Made by a program: the position numbers and the translations under genes. From assembly GCF_002887815.1 (NCBI RefSeq), contig NZ_PDHO01000024.1:1-64000 (forward strand): 64,000 bases of DNA. The letters are read 5' to 3'. Under the pieces are notes generated by a model, which saw only the letters and a list, made by a program, of their open reading frames with translations, was not told where the DNA came from and searched no databases. The DNA is from Mycobacterium sp. ENV421. Its GTDB lineage: Bacteria > Actinomycetota > Actinomycetes > Mycobacteriales > Mycobacteriaceae. This document shows positions 33,372 to 42,073 of the stretch, in pieces (within the stretch, counting starts at the first letter, position 1; each line of letters starts with the position of its first letter).

Positions 33372-34985
33372 TCACAGCGCCTTGAGCAGATCGAAGCCCT
33401 TGTACCCGGCACCGGCCACCTCCTTGCAGATATCGAGATAGGTGCCGAAGCCCCCGATGAACAGCATGAATTGGCGCGGCTTGCCGGGCACGTTTGCCCC
33501 CAGGTACCAGGAGTTGGCCTTGGTGAACAGTGTCGCCTCGGCGCGTTGCGCGCATTCCGCGATCCAGGAGTCCACGGCGTCGGCTGTCGGTTCGATTCCG
33601 GCGTAACCGCTTTCGTCGAGGTAGGAGATGACATCGGAAATCCAGTTCACATGGGCCTCGGCATGCAGCACCATGTTGGCCAGCACTGCCGGCGCGCCCG
33701 GACCGGACACCAGAAACAGATTGGGGAACCCGTCGGTGCCCAATCCCAGGTACGTGCGCGGCCCGTCGGCCCAGTCCTCCACCAGCCGTTGACCGCCACG
33801 GCCCACGATATCGATCTTGGCCAGAGTCCCGGTCATGGCGTCGAACCCGGTTGCCAGAACCAACGCGTCGATGTCGAAGTGCGCTTCAGCGGTGGCGATT
33901 CCGGTTTCGTCGATCGACTCGATGGGCGTCTTCCGCACACTGACGAGCCTGACGTTGGGCCGGTTGAATGTCTGGAAGTAGTGGGAGTCGGTGCAGATTC
34001 GCTTGGTGCCGATCGGATGGTCGTCGGGGATCAGCAGATCGGCGAGATCCGGATCGTCGATGACCGACCGGATCTTCTCCTCGTAGAATTTGCGGGCTTC
34101 CTCGTTGGCGTCCAGCGACACCATCTGATCGGCGAAGGTTTTGGAGAACAGGACTCCCCCGAGTTCCCAGCGCGTTTCGAACGCGGCCCGCCGCTCCTCG
34201 GCGGTGGCCTCCATGGTCAGTTTCGGATGCGCGACATGCGGTGACCCGCCGCCACTGCGCCACGACAGCCGCCGACGCTCGGCGTAGTTGGCTTTGATAT
34301 CGGCGAGTTCCTCGGCCGTCAGCGGCCGGTTGCCGGCCGGCACGCTGTAGTTCGGCGTGCGCTGAAACACGTACAGCTGCTGGGCTTGTTCGGCGATGAT
34401 CGGGATGGATTGAACTCCCGAGGACCCGGTGCCGATCACGGCGACGCGCTTGCCGGTGAAGTCGACGCCCTCATGAGGCCAGTGCGCCGTGTGATAGACC
34501 TCTCCCCGGAAGCTCTCCAGCCCTGCGAAATTCGGTGTGATGGCGGCCGACAGAGGGCCTGTTGCCATCACCACGAATCTCGACGCGACGCTCTCCCCTG
34601 CGTCGGTGCGCACGGTCCAGCGCAACGTCTGCTCGTCGAGCACCGCGCCCACCACGCGGGTGTTGCAGGTGATGTCCCGGCGTAGATCCAGCTTGTCGGC
34701 AACCCAATTGATGTACGCCAGGATCTCGGATTGAGTGGCGTACTTCTCGGTCCAGGTCCACTCCTGCTGCAACTCGTCGGAGAACGAATAGCAGTAGTCC
34801 ACACTTTCGACATCACACCGTGCGCCCGGATAACGGTTGAAGTACCAGGTGCCGCCGACATCGGGGGCCCCCTCGAACACCCGTACCGACAGCCCCTGCG
34901 AGCGGAACTTGTGCAGGGCATACAGGCCGGCGAACCCGGCCCCCACCACAACGACATCGACATGGGACTTCGATCCAGTGCTCAC
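33372..34985 (-). CDS. Baeyer-Villiger monooxygenase 2
   Basis: This 537-residue paralogue of the BVMO at 24200 is closely similar along its whole length (GAGFAG, FRGEVYHTAHWP fingerprint, GTGSSG). The GTG start at 34985 fits the N-terminus MSTGSKSHVDVVVVGAG (read as Met). It heads the leftward operon and its stop directly abuts the SDR start (TGAATG). It faces the ferredoxin and second HsaA-like gene, mirroring the arrangement of BVMO1. Confidence 0.92.
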   Translation of the reverse strand: MSTGSKSHVDVVVVGAGFAGLYALHKFRSQGLSVRVFEGAPDVGGTWYFNRYPGARCDVESVDYCYSFSDELQQEWTWTEKYATQSEILAYINWVADKLDLRRDITCNTRVVGAVLDEQTLRWTVRTDAGESVASRFVVMATGPLSAAITPNFAGLESFRGEVYHTAHWPHEGVDFTGKRVAVIGTGSSGVQSIPIIAEQAQQLYVFQRTPNYSVPAGNRPLTAEELADIKANYAERRRLSWRSGGGSPHVAHPKLTMEATAEERRAAFETRWELGGVLFSKTFADQMVSLDANEEARKFYEEKIRSVIDDPDLADLLIPDDHPIGTKRICTDSHYFQTFNRPNVRLVSVRKTPIESIDETGIATAEAHFDIDALVLATGFDAMTGTLAKIDIVGRGGQRLVEDWADGPRTYLGLGTDGFPNLFLVSGPGAPAVLANMVLHAEAHVNWISDVISYLDESGYAGIEPTADAVDSWIAECAQRAEATLFTKANSWYLGANVPGKPRQFMLFIGGFGTYLDICKEVAGAGYKGFDLLKAL

Positions 34986-35083
34986 ACGCCGAAACGGTAG
35001 GCGGTCCGTGCCGTCGCACCGGGGCGGTCTCCCGGTGACCGGACGCAGAGCCACCGCGTCCCGGCCATCGGGCCGCAGAATCG

Positions 35084-35434
35084 ATGCCCATGTCCGACAT
35101 CGACAACGGCAGCGACCTGTCAGATGACACCGGCTCGGCGGCAATCCATTTCGGTAGTACCGACACCGCAGCCGTTCGGGTCGATCTGGACGGAACCAGT
35201 CACCATCTGCGGTGGCCCCGGGACGCCACACTGGTCGACACCTTGATCTCAGCCGGCATCGAGGCCCCCCACTCCTGCCGGGAAGGCCACTGCGGGTCAT
35301 GCGTGGCGACTGCCGTGCGCGGTGAGGTGCACATGGCCAGCTGCGACATCCTCGAGCCCGACGACCTTGCCGAGGGCCTGATCCTGGGTTGCCAAGCCAG
35401 GCCCGTATCCGACGACCTGCACATCGAATTCTGA
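35084..35434 (+). CDS. Stand-alone [2Fe-2S] ferredoxin, KshB C-domain-like
   Basis: This 116-residue protein is a plant-type ferredoxin with ligands Cys65, Cys70, Cys73 and Cys103 (CREGHCGSC...C). It resembles the C-terminal ferredoxin domain of KshB/PaaE-type reductases, but the FAD and NAD domains are absent. It could carry electrons to the two KshA-like oxygenases, using a reductase encoded elsewhere. An ATG at 35090 is an alternative start. It sits between BVMO2 (divergent) and the second cassette. Confidence 0.9.
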   Translation: MPMSDIDNGSDLSDDTGSAAIHFGSTDTAAVRVDLDGTSHHLRWPRDATLVDTLISAGIEAPHSCREGHCGSCVATAVRGEVHMASCDILEPDDLAEGLILGCQARPVSDDLHIEF

Positions 35435-35532
35435 AGACACGGCCACGACAGCTTTCCGCTGACCGGGAATCGGCACGGTCGCGGTGACGACCGCGGTACA
35501 CCATCGACGTCAGCCAGCGACGATAGGACCAC

Positions 35533-36717
35533 ATGATGAGTGAGCGGGTAATCGACCGGGTGCACCAGTTCGCCGATCGACTGCGAGAGCAGGGAACCGA
35601 GGCCGAGAAGATCGGCATGCTTACCGACGAAACCGTCAAGCTGATGAAATCGGCGGGCAACATCCGTCTGCTCCAGCCGAAGACATTCGGCGGGCTGGAG
35701 GTCCATCCTCGCGAATTCGCCGAGACCGTGATGGCCACCGCTGCGCTCGACCCCGCTGCCGGCTGGATCAACGGCGTGGTCGGTGTACACCCCTACCAGT
35801 TGGCGTATGCCGATCCCAAGGTCGCCGCCGAGGTGTGGGCCGACGACGTCGACACCTGGGTGGCCTCTCCCTACGCCCCGCAGGGAGTGGCGACCCCGGT
35901 CGACGGTGGCTACATGTTCACCGGCAGATGGCAATTCAGCTCCGGCACCGACCACTGCGACTGGATCTTCCTCGGCGCGATGCTCGGTGACGCCGACGGC
36001 AAACCGCTGATGCCACCGCAGATGCTGCACATGATCCTGCCCCGCCGGGACTACGAGATCGTCGAGGACTCCTGGAACGTCGTCGGACTGCGCGGCACCG
36101 GCTCCAAGGACGTCATCGTCAAAGACGCGTTCGTGCCGTCCTACCGAACGATGGACGCGACGAAGGTGATGGACGGCACCGCCCAGCGCGAAGCCGGAAT
36201 GACCGACACGCTCTACCTGATGCCGTGGTCGACCATGTTCCCGCTGGGGATCAGCGCGGCGACCATCGGGATCGCCGAGGGCGCACTGGCCGCCGCGCTG
36301 GACTACCAGCGTGAGCGGGTGAGCGCCAGCGGGGTGGCGATCAAGGACGACCCCTACGTCATGTATGCCATCGCCGAGGCAGCCGCCGACATCAACGCCG
36401 CCCGACAGGAATTGCTCGCCAACGCCGACCGCATCTACGACATGGTCGATGCCGGCAAGGACGTGTCCTTCGAGGACCGGGCGGCGGGCCGGCGGACCCA
36501 GATCCGTGCGGTGTGGCGCGCGGTGTCGGCGGTCGACGAGATCTTCGCGCGCTGCGGCGGCAACGCCGCACGCATGGACAAGCCGCTGCAACGGTATTGG
36601 CGCGACGTGCATGTCGGCCAGGCGCACGCCATCCACGTGCCCGGGACCGTGTACCACGCGTCGGCGCTGAGCTCGCTGGGCGTGGACCCGCAGGGCCCAC
36701 TGCGCGCGATGATCTGA
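35533..36717 (+). CDS. HsaA-like flavin-dependent hydroxylase 2
   Basis: This 394-residue protein has the same length as the enzyme at 25921 and is nearly collinear with it, differing mainly in scattered substitutions. VVGLRGTGSKDV and QRYWRDVHVGQAHAIH are kept. It is the first gene of the second hydroxylase-dioxygenase-dehydrogenase cassette. An ATG at 35536 is an alternative start. Both copies look intact, so they may differ in substrate or regulation. Confidence 0.9.
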   Translation: MMSERVIDRVHQFADRLREQGTEAEKIGMLTDETVKLMKSAGNIRLLQPKTFGGLEVHPREFAETVMATAALDPAAGWINGVVGVHPYQLAYADPKVAAEVWADDVDTWVASPYAPQGVATPVDGGYMFTGRWQFSSGTDHCDWIFLGAMLGDADGKPLMPPQMLHMILPRRDYEIVEDSWNVVGLRGTGSKDVIVKDAFVPSYRTMDATKVMDGTAQREAGMTDTLYLMPWSTMFPLGISAATIGIAEGALAAALDYQRERVSASGVAIKDDPYVMYAIAEAAADINAARQELLANADRIYDMVDAGKDVSFEDRAAGRRTQIRAVWRAVSAVDEIFARCGGNAARMDKPLQRYWRDVHVGQAHAIHVPGTVYHASALSSLGVDPQGPLRAMI

Positions 36718-36731
36718 CGGGGACACACAGC

Positions 36732-37640
36732 ATGGGTCTGATCAAGGGTTTGGGCTATGTCGCCGTCGCGGCGTCCGACATCGAGCGCTGGCGCCACTTC
36801 GCGTTCGACGTCCTCGGCTTCGCCCGGGGCAGCGGTCCGGATACCTCCGCGCTGTATTTGCGAATGGACGAGCGGGCCGCCCGCATCATCGTCGTGCCCG
36901 GTGATGTGGACAAGATCGTCACGGTCGGTTGGGAAGTGCGTGACCACGCGGACCTGGAGCGGGTCAAAACCTCGCTCGATTCCGCCGGCGTCCCGTTCAC
37001 GCAACTGTCTCAGGACGAAGCAGACAGCCGGCGCGTCGAGGAGGTCATCGCGTTCGAGGATCCGGCGGGAACCTCGCTGGAGATCTTCCACGGGGCGGTG
37101 CTCGATCACTCCCCCGTCGTGACACCATTCGGCGCCAGATTCGTCACCGGCAACCAGGGACTGGGCCACGTCGTACTTCCCGCGCTCGACGTCGACGGCG
37201 TCTTCGCCTTCTACACCGAAGTGCTGGGTTTCCGGTCCCGCGGCGCGTTTCGGGTCCCGGCGCCACCCGAGTTCGGACCGGTGCGAGTGCGATTCATGGG
37301 TGTCAATCAGCGCCACCACAGTGTGGCGATCTGCCCCGCGCAGACCGTTCGTGATCCCGGGTTGATTCACCTCATGGTCGAAGTCGACTCACTCGACGCG
37401 GTGGGACAAGCCCTGGATCGGGTCAACGCCCAGGGCTTTGCACTATCGTCGACCCTGGGCCGGCACACCAACGACAAGATGGTGTCGTTCTACGTGCGCG
37501 CGCCCGGTGATTGGGACATCGAATTCGGCACCGAAGGGATGCGCGTCGACGAAATGTACTACACCGCAGAGGAAATCACCGCTGACAGCTATTGGGGACA
37601 TCAATGGGTATCCGACCTCCCAGCTGCGATGCGCCCATGA
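36732..37640 (+). CDS. Extradiol catechol dioxygenase 2 (HsaC/BphC-like)
   Basis: This 302-residue paralogue of the dioxygenase at 27119 keeps the GLGHVVLPALD, DPGLIHLMVEVD and DWDIEFGTEG metal-ligand segments. The ATG at 36732 lies 14 bp after the hydroxylase stop. Its stop overlaps the next start by 4 bp. It should ring-cleave a catechol formed by the hydroxylase. Confidence 0.92.
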   Translation: MGLIKGLGYVAVAASDIERWRHFAFDVLGFARGSGPDTSALYLRMDERAARIIVVPGDVDKIVTVGWEVRDHADLERVKTSLDSAGVPFTQLSQDEADSRRVEEVIAFEDPAGTSLEIFHGAVLDHSPVVTPFGARFVTGNQGLGHVVLPALDVDGVFAFYTEVLGFRSRGAFRVPAPPEFGPVRVRFMGVNQRHHSVAICPAQTVRDPGLIHLMVEVDSLDAVGQALDRVNAQGFALSSTLGRHTNDKMVSFYVRAPGDWDIEFGTEGMRVDEMYYTAEEITADSYWGHQWVSDLPAAMRP

Positions 37641-39106
37641 CCGTCGGGGATGACATCACCCCGGTCCCCGCGTCGTCGATCGAGAACTGGGATCACGAAG
37701 CCGATGTGGTCATCGTCGGCTACGGCATCGCCGGTGCGGCCGCAGCCGTGGAAGCAGCGCGGGCGGGCGCCGACGTGCTGGTGCTGGAGCGCACCGGGTC
37801 CTGGGGCGGCGCCGCGGCGATGGCAGGTGGATTCATCTACCTCGGGGGCGGCACACCGATCCAAAAGGCTTGCGGCTTCGCCGATTCGCCTCAGAATATG
37901 GCGGCGTTTCTCAACGTGGCGATGGGGCCGGGGGCCGATGAGGCCCGTATCGCGGACTACTGCGAGGGCAGCCTCGACCACTTCGAGTGGCTGACCGACT
38001 GCGGAGTGCCGTTCAAAGCCGAATTCTGGGGCGAGCCCGGGTGGGAGCCACCGGGCGACCAGGGCCTGATGTTCACCGGCGGGGAGAACGCCTACCCGTT
38101 CAACACGATCGCCGAACCCGCTCCCCGCGGGCACATCCCGCAGATGACCGGGAAAGTCGCCGGTGAGAAGAGCGGTGGTTTCATGTTGATGAAGCCACTG
38201 GTCGAGACCGCGACGTCGCTCGGCGTGCGAGCTGTGTACGACGTCCGGGCACAGACGCTGATCGTCGAGTCCGACGGCCGGGTGGCCGGCGTGCTGGCGC
38301 GACAGTACGGCGAAACGGTGCGGGTGCGCGCCCGGCGGGGGGTCATGCTGGCCGCGGGCAGCTTCGCCTACAGCGAGTCGATGGTCAAGCAATTCGCGCC
38401 GGCAATCGCGGGACGGCCCGCGGCGTCGATCGAACAACACGACGGTCGTGCCATCCGGATGGCCCAGGCCCTCGGCGCGGACCTCGCACACATGGACGCC
38501 ACCGAGGTGGCCTTCCTGATCGATCCGCAACAGACCGTGCGCGGTGTTCTCGTCAACGGCCTCGGCCAGCGATACGTTCCCGAGGACATGTACTCCGGCC
38601 GGATCGGCCAGCTGACGCTGTACCGGCAGGACGACACCGCGTTCCTGATCATCGACAGCGATGCCCAGGACGACGCGATGGCGGCGACCTCAGCCACTCC
38701 CTTCCTCAAACGACCCGCGACGTGGGTATGCGAAACGATCGCCGAGCTGGAGGCCGAGATCGGACTGCCCGTCGGTGCGTTGCAGACCACGATCAGCACC
38801 TACAACGAGGCGGCCGCGCGGGGCGAAGATCACCTGTTGCACAAGAAGCCGGAATGGATCAAGCCCGTCGGCTCCCCGGTCGGCGCAATCGACCTGCGGG
38901 CCAGCTGTGGCGGTTTCACCCTCGGCGGACTGATGACCTCATTAGACGGCGAAGTCCTGCACGTCAGCGGGAACCCGATTCCCGGACTGTTCGCGGCAGG
39001 CCGCTGCACCGCGGGCCTTGCGGCGTGGGGCTACGCGAGTGGCGTATCCCTCGGCGACGGCAGCTTCTACGGCCGCCGCGCCGGTCGCGCCGCAGCCGGC
39101 GCCTGA
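37637..39106 (+). CDS. 3-Ketosteroid delta4-(5alpha)-dehydrogenase-like flavoprotein 2
   Basis: This 489-residue paralogue of the enzyme at 28029 has VVIVGYGIAGAAAAVEAA at the N-terminus and GYASGVSLGDGSFYGRRAG at the C-terminus. Tyr466 and Ser468 fall at the same numbers as the catalytic pair I recall for the R. jostii enzyme. The ATG at 37637 overlaps the dioxygenase stop. It ends the second cassette and is followed by a strong hairpin. Confidence 0.85.
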   Translation: MTVGDDITPVPASSIENWDHEADVVIVGYGIAGAAAAVEAARAGADVLVLERTGSWGGAAAMAGGFIYLGGGTPIQKACGFADSPQNMAAFLNVAMGPGADEARIADYCEGSLDHFEWLTDCGVPFKAEFWGEPGWEPPGDQGLMFTGGENAYPFNTIAEPAPRGHIPQMTGKVAGEKSGGFMLMKPLVETATSLGVRAVYDVRAQTLIVESDGRVAGVLARQYGETVRVRARRGVMLAAGSFAYSESMVKQFAPAIAGRPAASIEQHDGRAIRMAQALGADLAHMDATEVAFLIDPQQTVRGVLVNGLGQRYVPEDMYSGRIGQLTLYRQDDTAFLIIDSDAQDDAMAATSATPFLKRPATWVCETIAELEAEIGLPVGALQTTISTYNEAAARGEDHLLHKKPEWIKPVGSPVGAIDLRASCGGFTLGGLMTSLDGEVLHVSGNPIPGLFAAGRCTAGLAAWGYASGVSLGDGSFYGRRAGRAAAGA

Positions 39107-39142
39107 CGACCCGCGACGCCGGACCTCTGTGAGGGCTGGGGC

Positions 39143-39190
39143 GCTCGTCCAGAACGTGATACCACCGGCGATATCACGTTCTGGACGAGC
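39143..39190. terminator. 19-bp perfect hairpin after second cassette
   Basis: GCTCGTCCAGAACGTGATA at 39143-39161 is exactly complementary to 39172-39190, with a 10-base loop. It begins 36 bp after the stop of the second flavoprotein gene. There is no T-tract after it, which is common for mycobacterial terminators. Because it is perfectly symmetric and contains AGAACGTG half-sites, a protein-binding role is also possible. Confidence 0.65.
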
Positions 39191-39267
39191 TACACACCGC
39201 ACCTACGGTCCACCCCGCACCTCGGTACGCCATCACCGATCTGTCCGCGTGTTCGTGTGACAGCGCA

Positions 39268-39279
39268 CACAGCGCTGTG
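39268..39279. promoter_or_regulatory. 12-bp palindrome upstream of IclR gene
   Basis: CACAGCGCTGTG is a perfect palindrome without a spacer, 64 bp before the IclR start. It lies next to the larger AT-rich palindrome at 39288, and TAAAACTAT between them could be a -10 region. Confidence 0.4.
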
Positions 39280-39287
39280 CTAAAACT

Positions 39288-39306
39288 ATATGACTAATAG
39301 TCATAT
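39288..39306. promoter_or_regulatory. 8-3-8 palindrome, putative IclR operator
   Basis: ATATGACT-AAT-AGTCATAT is perfectly symmetric and markedly AT-rich in a high-GC region. It lies 37 bp upstream of the ATG at 39344. Position and size fit autoregulation by the IclR protein. I found no second copy upstream of the other catabolic genes by eye. Confidence 0.65.
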
Positions 39307-39343
39307 GCCTGGTTGGCATGCCGCTGGAACTGGGGAGGCCCTC

Positions 39344-40177
39344 ATGACACTGACCGTCGAGAAGTCGGGCGAAACGCCGAGCGCTGTCATCGACCGGATT
39401 TCGCTGGTCCTTGACTCATTCGATGGGCCGGGGCGCCTCACGCTGGCACAGATCGTGCGCCGCACCGGACTGCCGCGGTCGTCTGCGCACCGCATGCTCG
39501 AACGTCTCGTCGCGCTGCGGTGGCTGCGCCGCGACGGCCGCGACTACGAGCTCGGGATGCGGCTGGTCGAGCTGGGATCGCTGGCACTGCATCAAGACCG
39601 CATCCATCGGGCCGCCATCCCGCTTCTACGCGATCTGCATCGGGCAACGGGGCTGGTCGTGCACCTTGCGGTCCTGGATGGCTCCGACGTGGTGTACCTG
39701 GAGAAGATCGGCGAACAGATGGGAGCGGCGATCCCGACCCGCGTCGGCGGGCGTCAGCCGGCCCACTGCACGGCGATCGGCAAAGCCATCCTCGCCGACA
39801 AGGACGTCACCGATATCGACCTGTCCGACCGCAAAACCCGGTTTTCGATCGCCACCGCTCCGCAGCTGGCCGCCGAGATGGCCAAGGTTCGCGCACACGG
39901 CGTGGCCTTCGAACGTGAAGAGTCGCTGCCCGGCTTCGGGTGCGTGGCCGCGCCCATCGGCCCGGACGGTCACGCGGTGGCAGCGGTCTCGGTGTGCGGT
40001 CCGATGAATCGGATGGCCTTCGACAGCCGACTGGTGGCACCGGTGAGAATGACGGCCATGGGTATCTGGCGAAGCGCCGAAGGCGGTCCGGACCGAGTCG
40101 CTCCCACGCTGCAGCCGCTTCGTCCACTACGCGCCGGCTCCGCGCCCCGCACCATCGGACGCCTGCAGCCCGCGTGA
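39344..40177 (+). CDS. IclR-family transcriptional regulator
   Basis: This 277-residue protein has an N-terminal winged helix (LTLAQIVRRTGLPRSSAHRML) and a C-terminal GAF-like effector domain (HCTAIGKAILA, LPGFGCVAAPI). The ATG at 39344 follows GGGGAGG. IclR proteins commonly control aromatic and steroid-type catabolic operons. This one sits between the cassettes and the BVMO3 region and overlaps the esterase gene by 4 bp. The effector is unknown. Confidence 0.92.
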   Translation: MTLTVEKSGETPSAVIDRISLVLDSFDGPGRLTLAQIVRRTGLPRSSAHRMLERLVALRWLRRDGRDYELGMRLVELGSLALHQDRIHRAAIPLLRDLHRATGLVVHLAVLDGSDVVYLEKIGEQMGAAIPTRVGGRQPAHCTAIGKAILADKDVTDIDLSDRKTRFSIATAPQLAAEMAKVRAHGVAFEREESLPGFGCVAAPIGPDGHAVAAVSVCGPMNRMAFDSRLVAPVRMTAMGIWRSAEGGPDRVAPTLQPLRPLRAGSAPRTIGRLQPA

Positions 40178-41100
40178 CACTCGATCCCCAGATCGCCGGT
40201 CTGATCGAAACCCTCGACTCCGGCTTCCCGCCGGTGCATACGATGACCGGCGCCGAGGCCCGAGCGGCGATCCGCTCCCGCTTCGTCCCGAACCCGGACC
40301 CCGAACCGGTGTTCCAGGTGGCCGAACACCGCGTCGACGTCGTCGACGGCAGCGTCGGGGTCCGGGTGTACCAGCCCGCATCCGGCGGTCCGTTGCCGAT
40401 ACTCGTCTACGCCCACGGCGGCGGATTCGTGTTCTGCGACCTCGACAGCCATGACGGCCTGTGCCGAAGCCTCGCCAATCTCATTCCTGCCGTGGTGATC
40501 TCGGTCGACTACCGCCTCGCACCCGAGCATCGTTGGCCCACCGCGGCCGAAGACGTCTTTGCGGTCACACAATGGGCGGCGGCGCATGCCGCCGAACTCG
40601 GCGGCGATGCCACCAGGCTTGCGGTCGGCGGCGACAGCGCGGGCGGCAACCTCGCCGCGGTCACCGCCGTGATGGCCCGCGACCGCGGCGGGCCGGCCAT
40701 CGGCGCGCAGTTGCTGCTGTATCCCGTGATCGCCGCCGATTTCGACACCGAGTCCTACCGGCTGTACGGCCGCGGCTTCTACAACCCGCGGCCGGCGCTG
40801 CAGTGGTACTGGGATCAATACGTGCCCGCGGTCGAGGATCGGCAACATCGGTATGCCTCACCGCTGCAGGCGGATCTGACCGGGCTGCCGCCCGCCGTCG
40901 TGGTGGTGGCCGGTCATGACCCCCTGCGCGATGAGGGCACCGCGTACGCGAACGCCCTGACCGCCGCCGGGGTTCCGACCACCCGATGCTCCTATGACGG
41001 CGGCATCCACGGTTTCATGACGATGCCCATGCTCGACATCGCCCACCAGTCACGCCGGGAGGCCAGCCGATCACTGGCTGAGTTGCTCGACCATGGCTGA
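40174..41100 (+). CDS. HSL-family esterase 1
   Basis: This 308-residue alpha/beta hydrolase of the hormone-sensitive-lipase group has oxyanion HGGGF, nucleophile GDSAGG, Asp in GHDPLRDEG and His in GIHGF. The GTG start overlaps the IclR stop. BVMO-esterase pairs open rings by lactone or ester formation and hydrolysis, and three BVMO genes are nearby. The N-terminal segment of about 70 residues fits a lid. Confidence 0.9.
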   Translation: MTLDPQIAGLIETLDSGFPPVHTMTGAEARAAIRSRFVPNPDPEPVFQVAEHRVDVVDGSVGVRVYQPASGGPLPILVYAHGGGFVFCDLDSHDGLCRSLANLIPAVVISVDYRLAPEHRWPTAAEDVFAVTQWAAAHAAELGGDATRLAVGGDSAGGNLAAVTAVMARDRGGPAIGAQLLLYPVIAADFDTESYRLYGRGFYNPRPALQWYWDQYVPAVEDRQHRYASPLQADLTGLPPAVVVVAGHDPLRDEGTAYANALTAAGVPTTRCSYDGGIHGFMTMPMLDIAHQSRREASRSLAELLDHG

Positions 41101-42073
41101 GGTGGTCGTCATCGACCGCGTGGTGACCGCTCCGGGCTGCGCACAGGCTTTCGTCGACGCCTATCTGAGCGGCTATGTCCCGGGAGCGCGCGAGCGCGGG
41201 ATGGAATTGCGCGACGTACTGGTGAGCCCACCGATCCGCTTCGACGACCGTCCCAACACCGTGACGATCACCTGGTGCCTGCCGAGCCCGCAAGCCTGGT
41301 GGCAGATGACGTGGCGGGCTCGACCCGATCCGGCCATAGCCCGCTGGTGGCAGGACATCTCAGGCCTGGTGCTCGAGCGCGGTCGCACTGTCGCACAGCG
41401 AGCCGACGACCTGACCGGGGCCGAACCCCCGCCGCCACTCCCCGGCTCGCCCGGCAGTGCCGTAGTCGGTGTCACGCGCTTGCTCGACGTCGTCGAATCG
41501 GAACGCGAGAGGTTGCTCGACCCAGTCCGCTCGGCCGCCGAAGCCAGTGGTGCACTGCGCACACTCGTCGAACCGACGCTGGCCGGTTCCCGCAACGGCG
41601 GTGACATCATGGTGCACCTGCGATTTGCGGACGAGATGACCTGGGCCGAAAGCACATTCGATGATGCGCTCCTTGACCCCGCGATCACCCGGGTCAACGG
41701 GGCCACGTACACCGGTGCGCCGCTGCGCCGCGGGGACGGCACCGTATACCGAACGCTGCTGTTGCGGGTGCCACCGGAGGTCCCTGACGACCACGTCGCC
41801 GCATTCGAACAGGAACTGGCGATGATGCCCCGCCATGTGCCGACCATCCAGGCCTGGCAGCTCAGCCGTGTCAGCCAGGCGATCGGTACGACCCCGTGGA
41901 CCCACGTGTTCGAGCAGGAGTTCACCGACGTCGACGGCCTGATGGGTCCATACCTGATGCACCCGGTGCACTGGGCGGTCGTGGACCGTTGGTTCGATCC
42001 GGAAACGACCGACATGATCGTCCGGGATCGCGTGTGCCACAGCTTCTGCGAGACCGGGGCGCCAGTCCTCTAG
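41093..42073 (+). CDS. Dabb-like dimeric alpha+beta barrel protein
   Basis: This 326-residue protein appears to have ferredoxin-like alpha+beta barrel modules. The C-terminal part (VPPEVPDDHVAAFEQELAMM ... WTHVFEQEFTDVDGL) matches stress-responsive Dabb domains. The N-terminal part is similar in style to an antibiotic-biosynthesis-monooxygenase or EthD-type barrel. It overlaps the esterase gene by 8 bp and converges with the SDR gene (4-bp overlap). The function is unknown, possibly handling of a reactive catabolic intermediate. Confidence 0.75.
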   Translation: MAEVVVIDRVVTAPGCAQAFVDAYLSGYVPGARERGMELRDVLVSPPIRFDDRPNTVTITWCLPSPQAWWQMTWRARPDPAIARWWQDISGLVLERGRTVAQRADDLTGAEPPPPLPGSPGSAVVGVTRLLDVVESERERLLDPVRSAAEASGALRTLVEPTLAGSRNGGDIMVHLRFADEMTWAESTFDDALLDPAITRVNGATYTGAPLRRGDGTVYRTLLLRVPPEVPDDHVAAFEQELAMMPRHVPTIQAWQLSRVSQAIGTTPWTHVFEQEFTDVDGLMGPYLMHPVHWAVVDRWFDPETTDMIVRDRVCHSFCETGAPVL

